Below, piece after piece: positions 1 through 10,869 of a stretch of 64,000 nt of DNA. Under the pieces are notes generated by a model. The model did no database searches, was not told the origin of the DNA, and saw nothing but the letters and a program-made list of their open reading frames with translations. The stretch spans positions 53,403,097 to 53,467,096 of the forward strand of contig CM070584.1 in NCBI GenBank assembly GCA_036346355.1, written 5' to 3'. The position numbers and the translations under genes were made by a program. The number at the start of each line of letters is the position of its first letter. The stretch's first letter is position 1. The DNA comes from Rhipidocladum racemiflorum (lineage: Eukaryota; Streptophyta; Magnoliopsida; Poales; Poaceae).

Positions 1-1316
1 ACAATCCTAATTTAGACAAGCTTCTTTTGATCATAATTACGAAATTCTTTTTCAGATGCTTTCAGATATATTTATGATACCATTCGATGCACAAAAGAGA
101 ATATTTTATTTACTAAAAACCACAAAGTGGGTGTGGTTGGAAAGATGGTTATCCTATATGAAGAGAATTTTGAGATTTTAAATGAATGGTGAAAGAGTCG
201 GCAAGTCCAGCTGATGGAGCAGTTGGCTTGTATTTATATTAATATGGTGGGTAGTAGAGGGTGCCGATAAGAAGGGTCTATTCGTTAGTGAGGCCCTCTA
301 CATAGGCTATGATATAAGGATAAACAACTATACTCGGGCAATGAGTCGTATTTTCAGTGTCAACTATAGTGTGTGGAATTGGCCAGAAAAGTTTGTCCTA
401 GGAAGGTATTATGATCTCCACATTGGGTAAGAGTAGATAAATACGTGTGTGAAGCTGGGTATGCCGGAATGCCCAGTGGGGTGACACAGAAAATCAGCTG
501 CGGCTGATTCTTTCAGGCTACATATTTATAAAGCCTTGGGTTGAGTATCAACGCTGCTACGGTAGCATGCTACAACTGTTAGCTATGAGTCTGGCGGAAC
601 GGCCTAAATAGATGTCCCACATTCCCGTAACAGGTTGGAAATCGAATACTGGACTAGTGATAAACATTTGGGGGCCTCACAGGATGAAGTCACTATAGGT
701 TAAGAGGTACAAACCTGCATATTAGGGTCAAATCATGAATTCATGCCTATCTCCTGGGATTGGAGGCTATGGAAGCTAAGCTTGCCTCAGATACGAGTGC
801 TAGTAGCAATTTCAAGAAATAAAATCTGAAACCTACGTCTTCCTAATAAAATCTATTTTCCTGAAAATGGATTTGAGAGAGTTAGATATATGGTGAGTGT
901 TGGAAAAACTCATATTATGCATTTTGCTTATAATACTTGTTGAGTACTTTTGTACTCACTCTTGCTAAATCTCCTCTTGCTAGATATGGCACCGGTGATC
1001 AGGCTTCTGGTCAAGGTGACGAGATAGCTAAAGAACTATCAGGAGGGGTAGAGCATTGGATAGACAATGTATTGACTCCTTTAGTCTATAGAGTAATTAG
1101 TACTTTTGGTATTGTATTTTTGTTGTGCTTGAATCTTTTGTATAATTATTGTACTGGACTTATAGCCCTGCGTGGCTTGAAATGTAATATATTTCCATTT
1201 CAATATCTAATTATTGTTCTGTTGCAACACTCTGAACACGATATAGTATCTGAAAAAGTGTTTGGTGCGCCCGATATTATATTAGCTACTGTACCGAGAT
1301 TCGTATAATTAATTCA
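1..1316 (+). mobile_element. Decayed long LTR-like repeat, left end outside the window
   Basis: No host gene is supported here. At 937-985 the text around 'gttgagtacttttgtactca' matches, in opposite orientation, segments of the elements at 12270-15050 and 33386-36680, each of which has clean LTR-like ends. The order of landmarks (a region near 600-760, the gagtac motif, then a short weakly coding stretch to 1308) also parallels those copies. I infer a partial, plus-oriented relative. The right boundary near 1316 is a guess because I found no clear CA end or target duplication. The 123-codon frame at 937-1308 lacks a convincing start and matches nothing I recognise. Confidence 0.4.
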
Positions 1317-1452
1317 ATGTAATAACAATGTTACTGTTATTAATCTAGGCTAATTATGCGAGTCAACACATAATGTCTCTATCATCATCTCGAAAGAATG
1401 TCTACAACAAAACGAGGAGAAAGAGTTGTAAAGATGATACATTTTTTCCAGC

Positions 1453-4400
1453 CTACACGTCATCCTCCTGCATATTATCGGTCCTCCGCTTAGTCATCAT
1501 CGACAACCGTGCATCCCTCTCACGCTCAAACTCTCTGTAATCAGCTCTCTGCAAGAACGACACCTTGTCGAGATATTTGTTCGAGCTCTTCTTGTAAGCA
1601 TCCAACTCCTCCCCCATGCCTTTGTTCTCTTCCTTGAACTCTCCCCAATCTTTCTTTGTCTTGTCGAGGACACTTAGCTTCTGTTTCTTCCGTATCTGCT
1701 CAAGAATGTTGTCAAGAGCGGATGGGGGGGCACCCGCTGCCTTAGCCTTCTCGATTGCTTCCTTTGAATCTGCATCCACCAGTTTCTTGATTTCAATGTC
1801 TTTGCCAGCAAAGTCCCTAACCTCAGTTATCTGTTGCATCACATGAAAGTAGACAGTCAGCAGTCACATCAAAGCAGATCCACAATTAAGGGCCAGTGTG
1901 TGGTCACACTTCTGCACATATCCGAAATTATGGGCATTGTTCCAGACTTTAAAGCCAGTTGGACTCAAAATGATTCTAAACATATCCAAAAAAAAAAACG
2001 CAACAATATAAAAAAATCCAACTAAACATATGTTGTGTCAATAGTAATAAAAGGAAGGCGGGTGTATGATGTTGATAGTATGTCTACCTCCACTTTCCCT
2101 CTTCCAGATGCATCAGCGGCAGCATCTCTGACAGCTGCAAGAGCATTTGCTGCAAGTTTTTTGGCATCCTCACTTGCTTCATTCTGTGTCTGTTGTTGCC
2201 CATTTTTGGGGCCTTGATCACTTGTGGAAGCCTTACTTGGTGAAAGGCCCAGAACGGTCATCCAATTCTACAAGAAAATTTCAAATAGAAAGTATTAACT
2301 ATTAAAATAAAACCACATGTTAAATATCAACTTGCTACTAAGGTTAATAGCACAAAGATTACTCACATTTGTTGGCTTACTTTTCTTTTCTTTTGCTGTT
2401 GTATTGAGCTTATTCATTGCAGGTTTGGGCATCTTAGCAGGTAAACCACTGTTCATTTTCTTCCAAACATCCTCCACACGTGATTTTGTGTCTGTCGAAA
2501 ATGAAGCAATGAAGCCTCAGGCCATGTGCTTAAGGGCCTATTTATTTTTGCTTTGGATTCTCTAAAAGCTGATTCTGAATTATGGTTGTAGAGAAACTGA
2601 TTCTCCAAAAACTGGAATACAAAAACACATATGAAGTTGATTGTAGATTCTAGTGTATATGGATGAGCTGGATTGTGAGAATCGATTGATAGAATTGGCT
2701 CAACTTTTGAGGATAGAATCCAGAATCAAAAGCAAAAAACAAACAGACCCTAAGTCTACAGAACCCTTTGCTTACATAATATAATAACAAAACTGTGCAT
2801 AAGGACCAAACATGCATGGAATGTTACACTCTGCTGCCAAAAACTCAACATGGATCATGTACATCACATATAAGGTCAATTGCTGAGTTACCAGGTAGCC
2901 TACACCAGCTCATGTTCCCAGATCACCCATATTAACCCCCCCAAAAAATACTGTTCGTTTTTCAACCAAATGTCCTTGGTCAGTGTTTTATATATCCATG
3001 AATACTTGTCAGTAACAAAACATGTGTCCAGTTATGAGTGCTTCAATCAATAGAGCATTACCGGGCACGGAAAAATCAAAGGTATCATACTCAGCCAACT
3101 GATTAGTGGTTACTACCACATAATGTCTTGTGAAAAGGATAAATATAACCAAGAGGCTTGGTCTATTGAATTTTACAAAAAGCATAACCATGCAGGAAAA
3201 CTACAATGTTCAATGGCACTATGAATCATTAACCGTATAATCATACACACCACAGTTTCATATTCTTGATGTAAATATCCAAAGGGGTGGCTTCCGATTA
3301 ATATGTGCAAGAACACCAAACATTATTTTGGAATACAGGGAAAAGGCAATCAAGCATGGTGATGAAGTAACAGTATACACACCAGCATCATGAGACTGTT
3401 GCTGTGAGTTATCAGCATTTCCAGAAGATTGCAGTGTTCCATCTGCAACCACGCTTTTAGCCCCTGGCATTGGCACATACAAGATGAGACTTAATTCCAC
3501 AACGCAAAACTACCAAAGTTCCAATTGGAAAAGAAGGGTAGTTAAAATGCCACCAGTGCTTAGAAAAATGATTGGGAGTCTGATTAAGCTTTTGTTGCAC
3601 CCATAGCAAAAGGCTGTGTATTTTAATAAAGCTGTACTTTTTAGTTCAATCTCTGCAGCATGCTTTCAATTCAAATAGCATATATGCTTGTTCCAGAGTA
3701 GTGCCCATAAAACAGAAACACATTTGACTTGAAATATAGAAAAGGCAAAACATTATTAAAAAAAGGCTCACCATATTCAAAGTGCTATTCAACATGCTCA
3801 TTTAAATAGCAAGGAAATTACAGTATCCAAAAGGCGGTCCACATACAATTCACTTCAAAACTGATCCTCTTAAAAGTCCTTTATTTCAATCCTCTGAATG
3901 GTATTCTTATTCCAAACTATACAGTTGCATCTGTAAATGAAATATGTTGTTTTATTGGTTTCATGTTTAGAACTGTATAATCCTCCATTTGTAAAAAAGA
4001 CTGATGAAAGTAATAGGATTAGGGCTAAGCATCGGTCCATATGTTATCCATTTGAAGTGGAGAACGTCCAAAACAGTGAATGGTTCTTCTACATTAAAGA
4101 GACCAAAATTTGAAGAAGCCTTCCATAACAAACAATTATCAAGGATTTGGGTCATATGCACGGGCCGGAACTAACAATGAATTGCACATGCCAATGAAAT
4201 CCCAAAGGAACATTCAAGAAAAGAGAGAATTTGACAGACTGCACCACCCAAAATATTCAAACGCTCTTAACACATTTAAAGATGCTATATCTTCCTACTC
4301 ATAAGCCAATAATCAAAATCACTTCTCGTATCCGACTAACTAAAACTGCAAACCTATCCTATGAATGTTCCTCTATTTGCATCGGGGTGTTCCTCTATTT

Positions 4401-4823
4401 GCATCGGGGTTCAAGTACCAAAATTAGGGTTAACAGTAGGAAATTGCCAAGCTGGGAATGGAATGTGTTGCTTCGGATTCCAGAAGCCAGCATGCATGCT
4501 TTAAATAAACAGTTCATTCTCTCAACAATGCCCCACTAAACAAAGAAAAAGCATGCACAGTAACCTTATCAAGAACCGCCACAGCACCGCGGACGGATGA
4601 ATTTCGAGCTCTACAAGCGAAAAATCGTACACATAACCTTATCAAGATATCCGCACGAACATCGGAACCGGACGCGAAGATCTAACAAAGAACACAACTA
4701 CTCCTTCGTTAACTTTAATCTCACGTAACGAAGAAAAGCATCCCATGCGTCCAAGATTTGGGGTTGCTACCGGAGCTTTGTACCTGATCCGCCAAATTCT
4801 CCGGCGGAGCCGCTCGACGCCAT
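1453..4823 (-). CDS. SWC5: SWC5-like BCNT-domain protein, SWR1 chromatin-remodelling complex subunit
   Basis: The model has five coding exons with GT-AG borders and consistent phase: 4823-4784, 3463-3383, 2491-2367, 2267-2088 and 1830-1453. Together they encode about 267 residues. The last exon carries the C-terminal BCNT domain: LDKTKKDWGEFKEEN, then YLDKVSFLQRADYREFERERD near the C-terminus, the hallmark of CFDP1/Bucentaur/SWC5 proteins. The N-terminal half is low-complexity and polar, as in the family. SWC5 is a nuclear subunit of the SWR1 complex, which exchanges H2A for H2A.Z. The start is the first ATG in the open frame, but the same frame stays open upstream to about 4965, so an N-terminal extension from another exon cannot be excluded. 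Intron 2 holds a MITE and intron 1 a 22-bp tandem duplication. Gene identity is strong; the exact first exon is less certain. Confidence 0.87.
2534..2750. mobile_element. Tourist-like MITE in SWC5 intron 2
   Basis: A 217-bp element with terminal inverted repeats (GGGCCTATTTATTTTTGCTTT against the complement of a GGGTCTGTTTGTTTTTTGC-type end) and TAA target duplications at 2531-2533 and 2751-2753. The TAA duplication and GGGCCTGTTTG-type end indicate the PIF/Harbinger (Tourist) group. It has no coding capacity. Confidence 0.8.
4367..4410. repeat. Exact 22-bp tandem duplication in SWC5 intron 1
   Basis: Two adjacent identical copies of a 22-bp unit beginning gttcctctatttgcatcggg, at 4367-4388 and 4389-4410. 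It lies inside the intron and carries no splice signal I can see. It probably arose by replication slippage. Confidence 0.9.
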
Positions 4824-5230
4824 CGCCGACGTGTCCTCTGGCGTCCTCGCCGGCGCTGCGGCGGCGGTAGTTGGCTTCAGCTCGGCGGCGGAAGCGGAGG
4901 GAGGCGGCGGGGACTCGGGGTCAGGAGGAAGAGGAGAATTGAGAAAAGTACGAGAAGGCCCAGCCTGAAAAACACGTTACACACCTACTCCTAAAAGCCT
5001 ATAAGGCCCAACTCCCACGCGCAGGACCATATACACCGTCCGATCAAAACCCTCCCCAATCCAACGGTCCACACCACATCACCCCAGCTATAAACTCGTT
5101 ACCTCTCTCTCCACCTAAACCCTACCGCCAGATCACTCCACCCCGCCGCCGCCGACGACGAGAAACACAACCAGCGCCTCAGGTAGGTAGGCCGCCGCTG
5201 CCGCGGCCGCCAGAGGAAGCGCCGGCCAAG
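4824..5230. promoter_or_regulatory. Shared bidirectional promoter between SWC5 and RPS27A
   Basis: The two start codons are 407 bp apart and diverge. On the RPS27A side there is a TATA box (TATAAA, 5089-5094) and a telo-box (AAACCCTA, 5117-5124). Two GGCCCA copies (4957-4962 and 5005-5010; TGGGCC on the minus strand) are site II elements. Telo-box plus site II is the usual promoter grammar of plant ribosomal protein genes. The pyrimidine-rich stretch after 5100 probably contains the RPS27A transcription start and 5' leader. No TATA box is obvious for SWC5. Confidence 0.7.
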
Positions 5231-5698
5231 ATGCAGATCTTCGTGAAGACCCTGACGGGGAAGACCATCACGCTGGAGGTGGAGTCCTCGGACACCATCG
5301 ACAACGTGAAGGCCAAGATCCAGGACAAGGAGGGCATCCCGCCGGACCAGCAGCGGCTCATCTTCGCCGGCAAGCAGCTGGAGGACGGCCGCACGCTCGC
5401 CGACTACAACATCCAGAAGGAGTCGACGCTGCACCTGGTGCTCCGCCTGAGGGGCGGCGCCAAGAAGCGCAAGAAGAAGACGTACACCAAGCCCAAGAAG
5501 CAAAAGCACAAGCACAAGAAGGTGAAGCTCGCCGTGCTCCAGTTCTACAAGGTCGACGACGCCACCGGCAAGGTCTCCCGCCTCCGGAAGGAGTGCCCCA
5601 ACGGCGAGTGCGGCGCCGGGACCTTCATGGCCAACCACTTCGACCGCCACTACTGCGGTAAGTGCGGCCTCACCTACGTCTACAACCAGAAGGCGTAG
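5231..5698 (+). CDS. RPS27A: Ubiquitin-40S ribosomal protein S27a (eS31) fusion
   Basis: An intact, intronless frame of 155 residues. Residues 1-76 are plant ubiquitin, starting MQIFVKTLTGKTITLEVE and ending LRLRGG. Residues 77-155 are the eS31 ribosomal protein: a lysine-rich start (AKKRKKKTYTKPKKQK) and a four-cysteine zinc-binding site (CPNGEC...HYCGKC), ending NQKA. The precursor is cut after the Gly-Gly to release ubiquitin and a component of the small ribosomal subunit. Length matches the family exactly, and every expected zinc ligand and the cleavage site are present. The GC-rich coding sequence and telo-box/TATA promoter suit high constitutive expression. The frames on the opposite strand are shadows. 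Confidence 0.98.
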   Translation: MQIFVKTLTGKTITLEVESSDTIDNVKAKIQDKEGIPPDQQRLIFAGKQLEDGRTLADYNIQKESTLHLVLRLRGGAKKRKKKTYTKPKKQKHKHKKVKLAVLQFYKVDDATGKVSRLRKECPNGECGAGTFMANHFDRHYCGKCGLTYVYNQKA

Positions 5699-7941
5699 GC
5701 TGCTCTGCTCAGCTCTGGGGAAGAAGCAAAGGAAAGGTTTCGTTAGATGATAATCATGCCATCTGCGATGATGGATGGAACAGAACACCTGCATCTGCGA
5801 TGGTGATGCTTACTTTTGGTTTCGATGTCATACCATGATGGATATTATCAAGTATTGCTGAATTCGAATCATGTTTTGATTAATCGTTCTTGTTTTGTCG
5901 GTGTGATCTCGGCTGCCAGAAAATTCGCATTTCGGAATTTGACACTTTGGCCCACTGTCATACACACAGACGGTCCCATATGTCATCCAAATGAGCTGAA
6001 AGGATTGCGAATTGAGTGTCAAATTCTGAAATAACTAGGCAGGAGGTAGTAGTTATCGATTGCATTTGCACCTTAAAATGGTTATCTTTATCCTCTGCGA
6101 TGTTATATTGTTTGGCTTGGTGATATGATATATGTAGCATGTTGATCTTAGCATGATTGTAAGGTGAAGCTTGTGTTTATGATGCCCTATGCGATGATGG
6201 TGTGGGTTTACTCATTAGGTTGTCCATGACGCGGTAGTCTCCATTGCGGTGTCAAGATTTTCTTCATCTATTGGGTGCCAGATAAGGCTGCGCTTTCTTG
6301 TCCTGGAAATTAGTTATGTGGTGTATGGATTCAGGGTGTAAGATAGATTTGTGGTACCACGGAAGGTTAACACAACAATTCTGAATTGTATCTGTCGTTC
6401 TGTGCAATATGTTTGACAAAGATGTGGTGAACATGTCATTTCGTTGTTAAAATAGCAGCTTCCCATGGAAGGTTAGCAAAACCTAGCATAACAGTATCCT
6501 GATGGATCCGCGTGCGGTTGAATTCGTATTTTGCTGGGTTAATTGTCGAAGTTATGTTGATGTGATCTTTCATAGTTTTGAGCTGTTTGCAACTTAAGGA
6601 GTAACTATTGTTGATGCAATTGTTATCTTTTTGCGATGGTACATTTTTGACTTGATTATGCGGAATACATAGCATGTCTGATTATCTGTTGTCAAGATTG
6701 TTACTGAACACAAGGATGAGCTCGTGGCATTCGCTGCCCCAGGAAGACGTATCCAGTACTCCCTCCTTCGGTCCAAAAATACTCCAAAAATACAAGACAT
6801 TTTGCATCAGAATTAAGGTTTTGTTGAAATTAAGAAGGTACAAGAGAAAATAAGGTTATGGGTGATAATAAATAAGATCATTAACTCTTGAACAACGGTC
6901 TGCTCATAGCTCGTGAATTTCTTGTAGGAAGTATGCTCATCAGTTCCGAGTGGTCAGAGTTGTTCCTTTGCCCAGCGATTAACCTGTGCTTGCTCACTCG
7001 TTGTAGCCCCCCAGCTCCGTCATCCTTGAACCGCCGGTTCATGTCGGAGAGCATGCCTTCCATGGACAGGGCGCTGCTGCTTGCGAAGCAGCGGCGGCCC
7101 GGCGTGGGAGAGGCGGGACCGCGGGGGGTCGTGCGAGGTGCTGGTGGAGGTCGCCGGCTGACTTTAGGTGGGAATGGACTCCTTTTTTCCGCGTGGAGCA
7201 AAGCATGGCGAGAGCGCTTCATCGTACGAGCATTGGATGTGAAAACTGTTTAAAGCATAAGTGAGTTGTCCGTTGTTCTGTACGAGTTTAAGCTTTTGGA
7301 TGAATTAGTTGATGCATAATTTGATATAGTATTAAAACCAAGAGGTCTTGAGTTCAAGAGCCGGTAAGAGCCTACATGTGAGAGGAGTGCTGTTTAAGTA
7401 TAATTGAATTATCCATCTTTCCTTATAAACTTACAAAATTAATCGTAGGGTTGAACACCCAAAACACAAGTAGTGGCCAGGCCTCTTCCTTTCTTCTCTC
7501 ACCCTCCTCACAGCCACACCAGGATCTTCGATAGAAGTAACATCGAAATCAGTGCTAACCTTAGGAATTTGATTGGATTAAGGAAAGTTGAGCTGCATCA
7601 TGCTCCAACGTTGAACAAAGCCGTCCTTGGCTTTAAGTTATTCTACAAAGCTTTTTTTCTTCGCTAGAACAAACACTTTGGCTAGTTAAGCATCCATATC
7701 ACTTTCCGACATTGGGCGACAACACATGATGCTTTCGTTATGCACAAAGGAATACCTCTTAGATGTCCCAACATGTGTAGTAGTAGCATGATCAAATTGC
7801 CATGGAGTCACCGGATCATGCGCGCGCGACCGTAGGAGGGAGGAGAAGAAGGCAGCCTTGCTCAGGCGGTGGCAGCGACCTGAGGAGGGCGGTGGTGGCT
7901 AGGATTAGGGTTAAGGAAGAAAAGAGCCATTGGATTCTCAT
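5699..7941. other. RPS27A 3' UTR and gene-free intergenic DNA
   Basis: The first few hundred bases are probably the 3' untranslated region of RPS27A, without one clear poly(A) signal. Near 6758 a run resembling a Stowaway end (tactccctccttcggtcc) begins, but no matching far end is seen. A GC-rich patch at 6990-7200 has open frames on both strands with no recognisable domain. Around 7290-7350 the text 'taaaaccaagaggtcttgagttcaagagcc' resembles the tRNA-like segment next to degraded retroelements. I find no supportable gene. Confidence 0.5.
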
Positions 7942-8198
7942 ACTCCTTCCAGTATTGCACTTGTCGTTTTAGAGTTGTCCTAAGTCAGTTTTAGAATTTT
8001 ATCTATAAATAACTTCTAAATCATTTGGATTGAACACATAAAAGTTACATAAATAAATTTGTCATGAAAAGAGCTTTCAAAATATTATAATTTCAATGCA
8101 TTTTATAAATAAAATGCAATAATTTTTAGTGGTCAAAGTTGTATTTTGGAGACCGTATCGATGTCCAAAACGATAAGTATTTGCAAATTGGAGGAAAT
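7942..8198. mobile_element. Stowaway-like MITE
   Basis: About 257 bp. It starts at a TA dinucleotide with CTCCTTCCAGTATTGCACTTGTCGTTTTAG and ends with an imperfect inverted copy (CGATAAGTATTTGCAAATTGGAGGA). The AT-rich interior and the 'gagaccgtatcgatgtccaaaac' segment recur at 15733-15979. The TA target and CTCC ends fit Tc1/Mariner-derived Stowaway elements. Non-coding. Confidence 0.75.
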
Positions 8199-8515
8199 AA
8201 CATGTTTTGGAACGAACTCTCAGGTCAATACCATGGGTCAAACGGGCCATAAGAAGTCATGTATAAGCACAAGCAAATAGCCGAAAATACCAGATGCAAC
8301 GGGCTGATACAAATATATGAATATACTTCCAACAAGAAGATATGTAAAAAAATGCAATATTTATAACAAAGAAACAGTGCGCAGTTAATTTTCACTGGCC
8401 TATACTCTGGTTGAACAAGCCAACAGTGGAAAATTTATGAATATACTTCCAACAAAAAGATAGGTTTTTCTCACTAATTTACTTATTTTTGCTTGGGTAA
8501 AAGATAACAGTGGAA

Positions 8516-8819
8516 AATTGGGAAACGGCAAAGTTTCTGCACACCAGATGGCTGCAGGGTCAATCCCCAAAAGAAGCGGCCCCAAACATTTACCTATTGC
8601 CCACGAAAAGAGCTGGAAAATGAAACAACACCTAGCCAATGGGAATTGGATTAGAATGTCGAAAAAAATATCCATGAGTGTCAACTCCGTGAATTCATCT
8701 GGTTATGGTCTCATATAAATCAGTTCGAACTGGATCCTCAAGTTCCAGACACGAACTCATGGAAATGGACAGCAGATGGTGTGTATGCAGCAAAATCAGT
8801 CACATCTGAATCATAAGTG
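8516..8819 (+). mobile_element. LINE reverse transcriptase remnant
   Basis: Two fragments in different frames resemble the C-terminal part of plant LINE ORF2. The first (8518-8718) has GNGK near its start and NWIRMSKK further on, as seen downstream of the LINE reverse transcriptase. The second (about 8727-8819) reads WKWTADGVYAAKSV, the signature of the zf-RVT region. Stops and shifts separate them, so the copy is dead and short. No poly(A) tail or target duplication was found. Confidence 0.6.
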
Positions 8820-9850
8820 AGCTAGCTTGGTTAAACCAATTGGCCTATCTAATCCGCTACATCTACATCCCATTTGGATAATGGCGATTAGTAGAGGGTC
8901 TACCATTGCTTTTCAACAAGAAATACCGTTGCAAAGAAGAAGCCGGCCAGTTCATGGCATTGGGAAGGCTAAATCAAATGAATCATGTACTCCACTTTAT
9001 CTACCATGAAACCATCAACCAATCCATGATTCAACTTAAAACACAAAATTATCACCACTTTGGATAGTTGCACCAGATACACCAGCAAGCAATGTGATGT
9101 GCCTGTATACAGTGCTCACATAATTTAACTCAAAGACCTAAAAGATCACATTTCTAAGATTTGACATACATGAGGCTCAAATGTATTTCAGAATTCTTAG
9201 ATTGTTAAGGCTAAGTAGATGCCTGTGTGCCACATCCACCACCTTAACAATTTGTGGCAGTCAAAATTAATTCATCAAAATACTACAATTCTAAGGAGAA
9301 ATAAGCATCCTACACAAACAAAGATCAAAGTAAGCAACTCCAGGCAAGCATACATCGAATTCTAGCACGGCAAGCATTTCATCCAACAGGCGCAACTTGA
9401 ATTCTGTTACACCCCACAAATCAGGACATGGTAGCAGCAATCACGATTGGTGTTGGACCAGTGTTCACTACATTGCTAGGCGCCAGTCGGGTTGCAGATC
9501 GGCGCCTAGCGCCTAATCACCAATTAGGCGGGCTAGACAGTCGTCTAGCTAAGATAAAATCAGTCTAGGCGGCTAAACAGGATCACAGGAGGGTGGAGCC
9601 TCGCGCCTAGGCACTGCCTAGATGAGCTAGGCGGCCGCCTAGAGGATCATTGGCACAGACAACGTATTTGTCAAACATAAAATGCTCAAGAATGGATGGA
9701 ATGAGCAGAGAACATAACAACCAGAATAAGTCATTTCACTCAAATCCATTCATCCTGATATATAAACGACAGCTACCGATGTCTGAACTTGTCAGCAAAT
9801 GAACTGAAGCAGGAAACATTGCATCAGGGACAAGAGCATAGCAATTGCTA
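8820..9850. other. Intergenic stretch with a GCCTAG-rich repeat cluster
   Basis: No gene is visible. Between about 9470 and 9650 there is a dense cluster of short direct and inverted copies of a cgcctagg/taggcg motif (e.g. ggcgcctagcgcctaat and agctaggcggccgcctagag). The part nearest 9850 is probably the 3' UTR of the minus-strand gene that ends there. Confidence 0.5.
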
Positions 9851-10228
9851 CTACATGAGGTTGGAGGAGAGCTTGAGGCACTCGCTTTGGCACCTCTTGA
9901 GGCAGACGTCGTTCCAGTTGGGCACCTGGTGCTGGTTGACGCAGACGGTCCGCGCGCACGCGTCGGCGCAGGCGTCGAGCTCGGAGACGCCGCAGACGGT
10001 GACGCAGGTGTCCGGGATGGGGTCCTTGGAGAAGGCGCCGACCTTCTTGAGCATCCGCTTGGAGGTGCAGACGCGCTCGCAGACGAAGACCTCGTCGGAG
10101 CTCTTCTCGCGCCCGCGGGCCGCCTTGAGGCGCTGCTCCTCGCCGCGCCGCCGCTTGACGCGGATGGCCTGGCCGGCCACGATCGCCGGGACGGCCGCGG
10201 CGAGCAGCGGCCACCACGCGTCCACCAT
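9851..10228 (-). CDS. Conserved plant small Cys-rich membrane-anchored protein, function unknown
   Basis: An intact single-exon frame of 125 residues starting at the ATG at 10228; the frame is open further upstream, but only this ATG begins the compact protein. Residues 5-22 are hydrophobic (WWPLLAAAVPAIVAGQAI), followed by a basic stretch (RVKRRR), giving an N-terminal membrane anchor. Residues 50-117 contain ten cysteines, mostly as C-x3-C pairs: 50/54, 75/79, 87/91, 109/113 and 113/117, plus 96. This spacing recalls the twin Cx3C arrangement of small mitochondrial intermembrane-space proteins, but I cannot assign it to that family. The sequence resembles an uncharacterised protein type I associate with land plants, from memory only. 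Codon use is strongly GC-rich, as in expressed grass genes. Confidence 0.75.
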   Translation of the reverse strand: MVDAWWPLLAAAVPAIVAGQAIRVKRRRGEEQRLKAARGREKSSDEVFVCERVCTSKRMLKKVGAFSKDPIPDTCVTVCGVSELDACADACARTVCVNQHQVPNWNDVCLKRCQSECLKLSSNLM

Positions 10229-10466
10229 ACTAGGCGACGGAGGAGATTCCGGAGAGGGGATCTGCTGGCGGCGGCTCGGTGGCGCGACGGCGCATGGGGA
10301 GAGGAGGCGAGGAGCGAGGCCGCGAGGGGAGGCGGCGGCGTCAGGTGGGAGCGGAGCATGGACGCGACTTTTTGTTTGGCTAGGGTAGAGATGGCCAGTG
10401 CCACCTGGGCCTGGGCCACTCCGCGGCACGGGACGTAACACACATGGCATGGCACGAGACGACTCA

Positions 10467-10859
10467 GGGCCTGTTTGGTAACAAAGTATTTTTATAGTTT
10501 CTAGGTAAAATCATGGTTTTGGAAAATACCATGGTATTTTTGGCAACATGGTGTTTGGAAGCAACCCAAAAAACTCTGTTTTGAAAACCATGGTATTGTC
10601 AATACCATGGTATTTTTGGAGTATTAAAAACTCCACTCAAAGTGGAGTTTTGGGCTTTTGGTGTTGGTGTAGAGAGTGAGAGGTGTCAATACTTTGAAAA
10701 TACTATGCAAAAGACTTTGTAGCCAAACAGTTTGTAGTTCCAAGAAAAACCATGGTTCCAATAGTGGTAGATGAAACTATGGTATTTATACCAAAACAAT
10801 TTCTAAGCTATGGCTTTGTAATACCATGGTATTGAAAAACTTTGCTTCCAAACAGGACC
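10467..10859. mobile_element. MITE with internal CCATGG palindromes
   Basis: A 393-bp element with ends GGGCCTGTTTGGTAACAAAGT and the inverse of GGTCCTGTTTGGAAGCAAAGT, flanked by TCA on both sides (10464-10466 and 10860-10862). The interior has five CCATGG sites, mostly in the context ataccatggtat, so it is rich in small dyads as well as being an inverted repeat overall. The ends fit the PIF/Harbinger-like group, although TCA is not the classical TWA target. Non-coding. Confidence 0.7.
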
Positions 10860-10869
10860 TCAGATTTTT

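Noticed and set aside
937..1308. 123-codon frame with hydrophobic segments
   Set aside because: It starts at a TTG, lies in a decayed repeat and shows no homology I recognise.
5099..5794. 231-codon frame on the minus strand opposite RPS27A
   Set aside because: It is the GC-rich complement of a certain gene, Leu/Val/Arg-rich with no domain; a shadow frame.
7290..7380. Possible tRNA gene (text resembling a B box, gagttcaagagcc)
   Set aside because: No cloverleaf can be drawn and no A box is at the right distance; more likely a degraded retroelement or SINE fragment.
9736..10455. Long frames of 197-239 codons overlapping the Cys-rich gene
   Set aside because: They overlap 9851-10228 in other frames, are Arg/Ala/Ser-rich and result from high GC content; only the 125-residue frame has coherent features.
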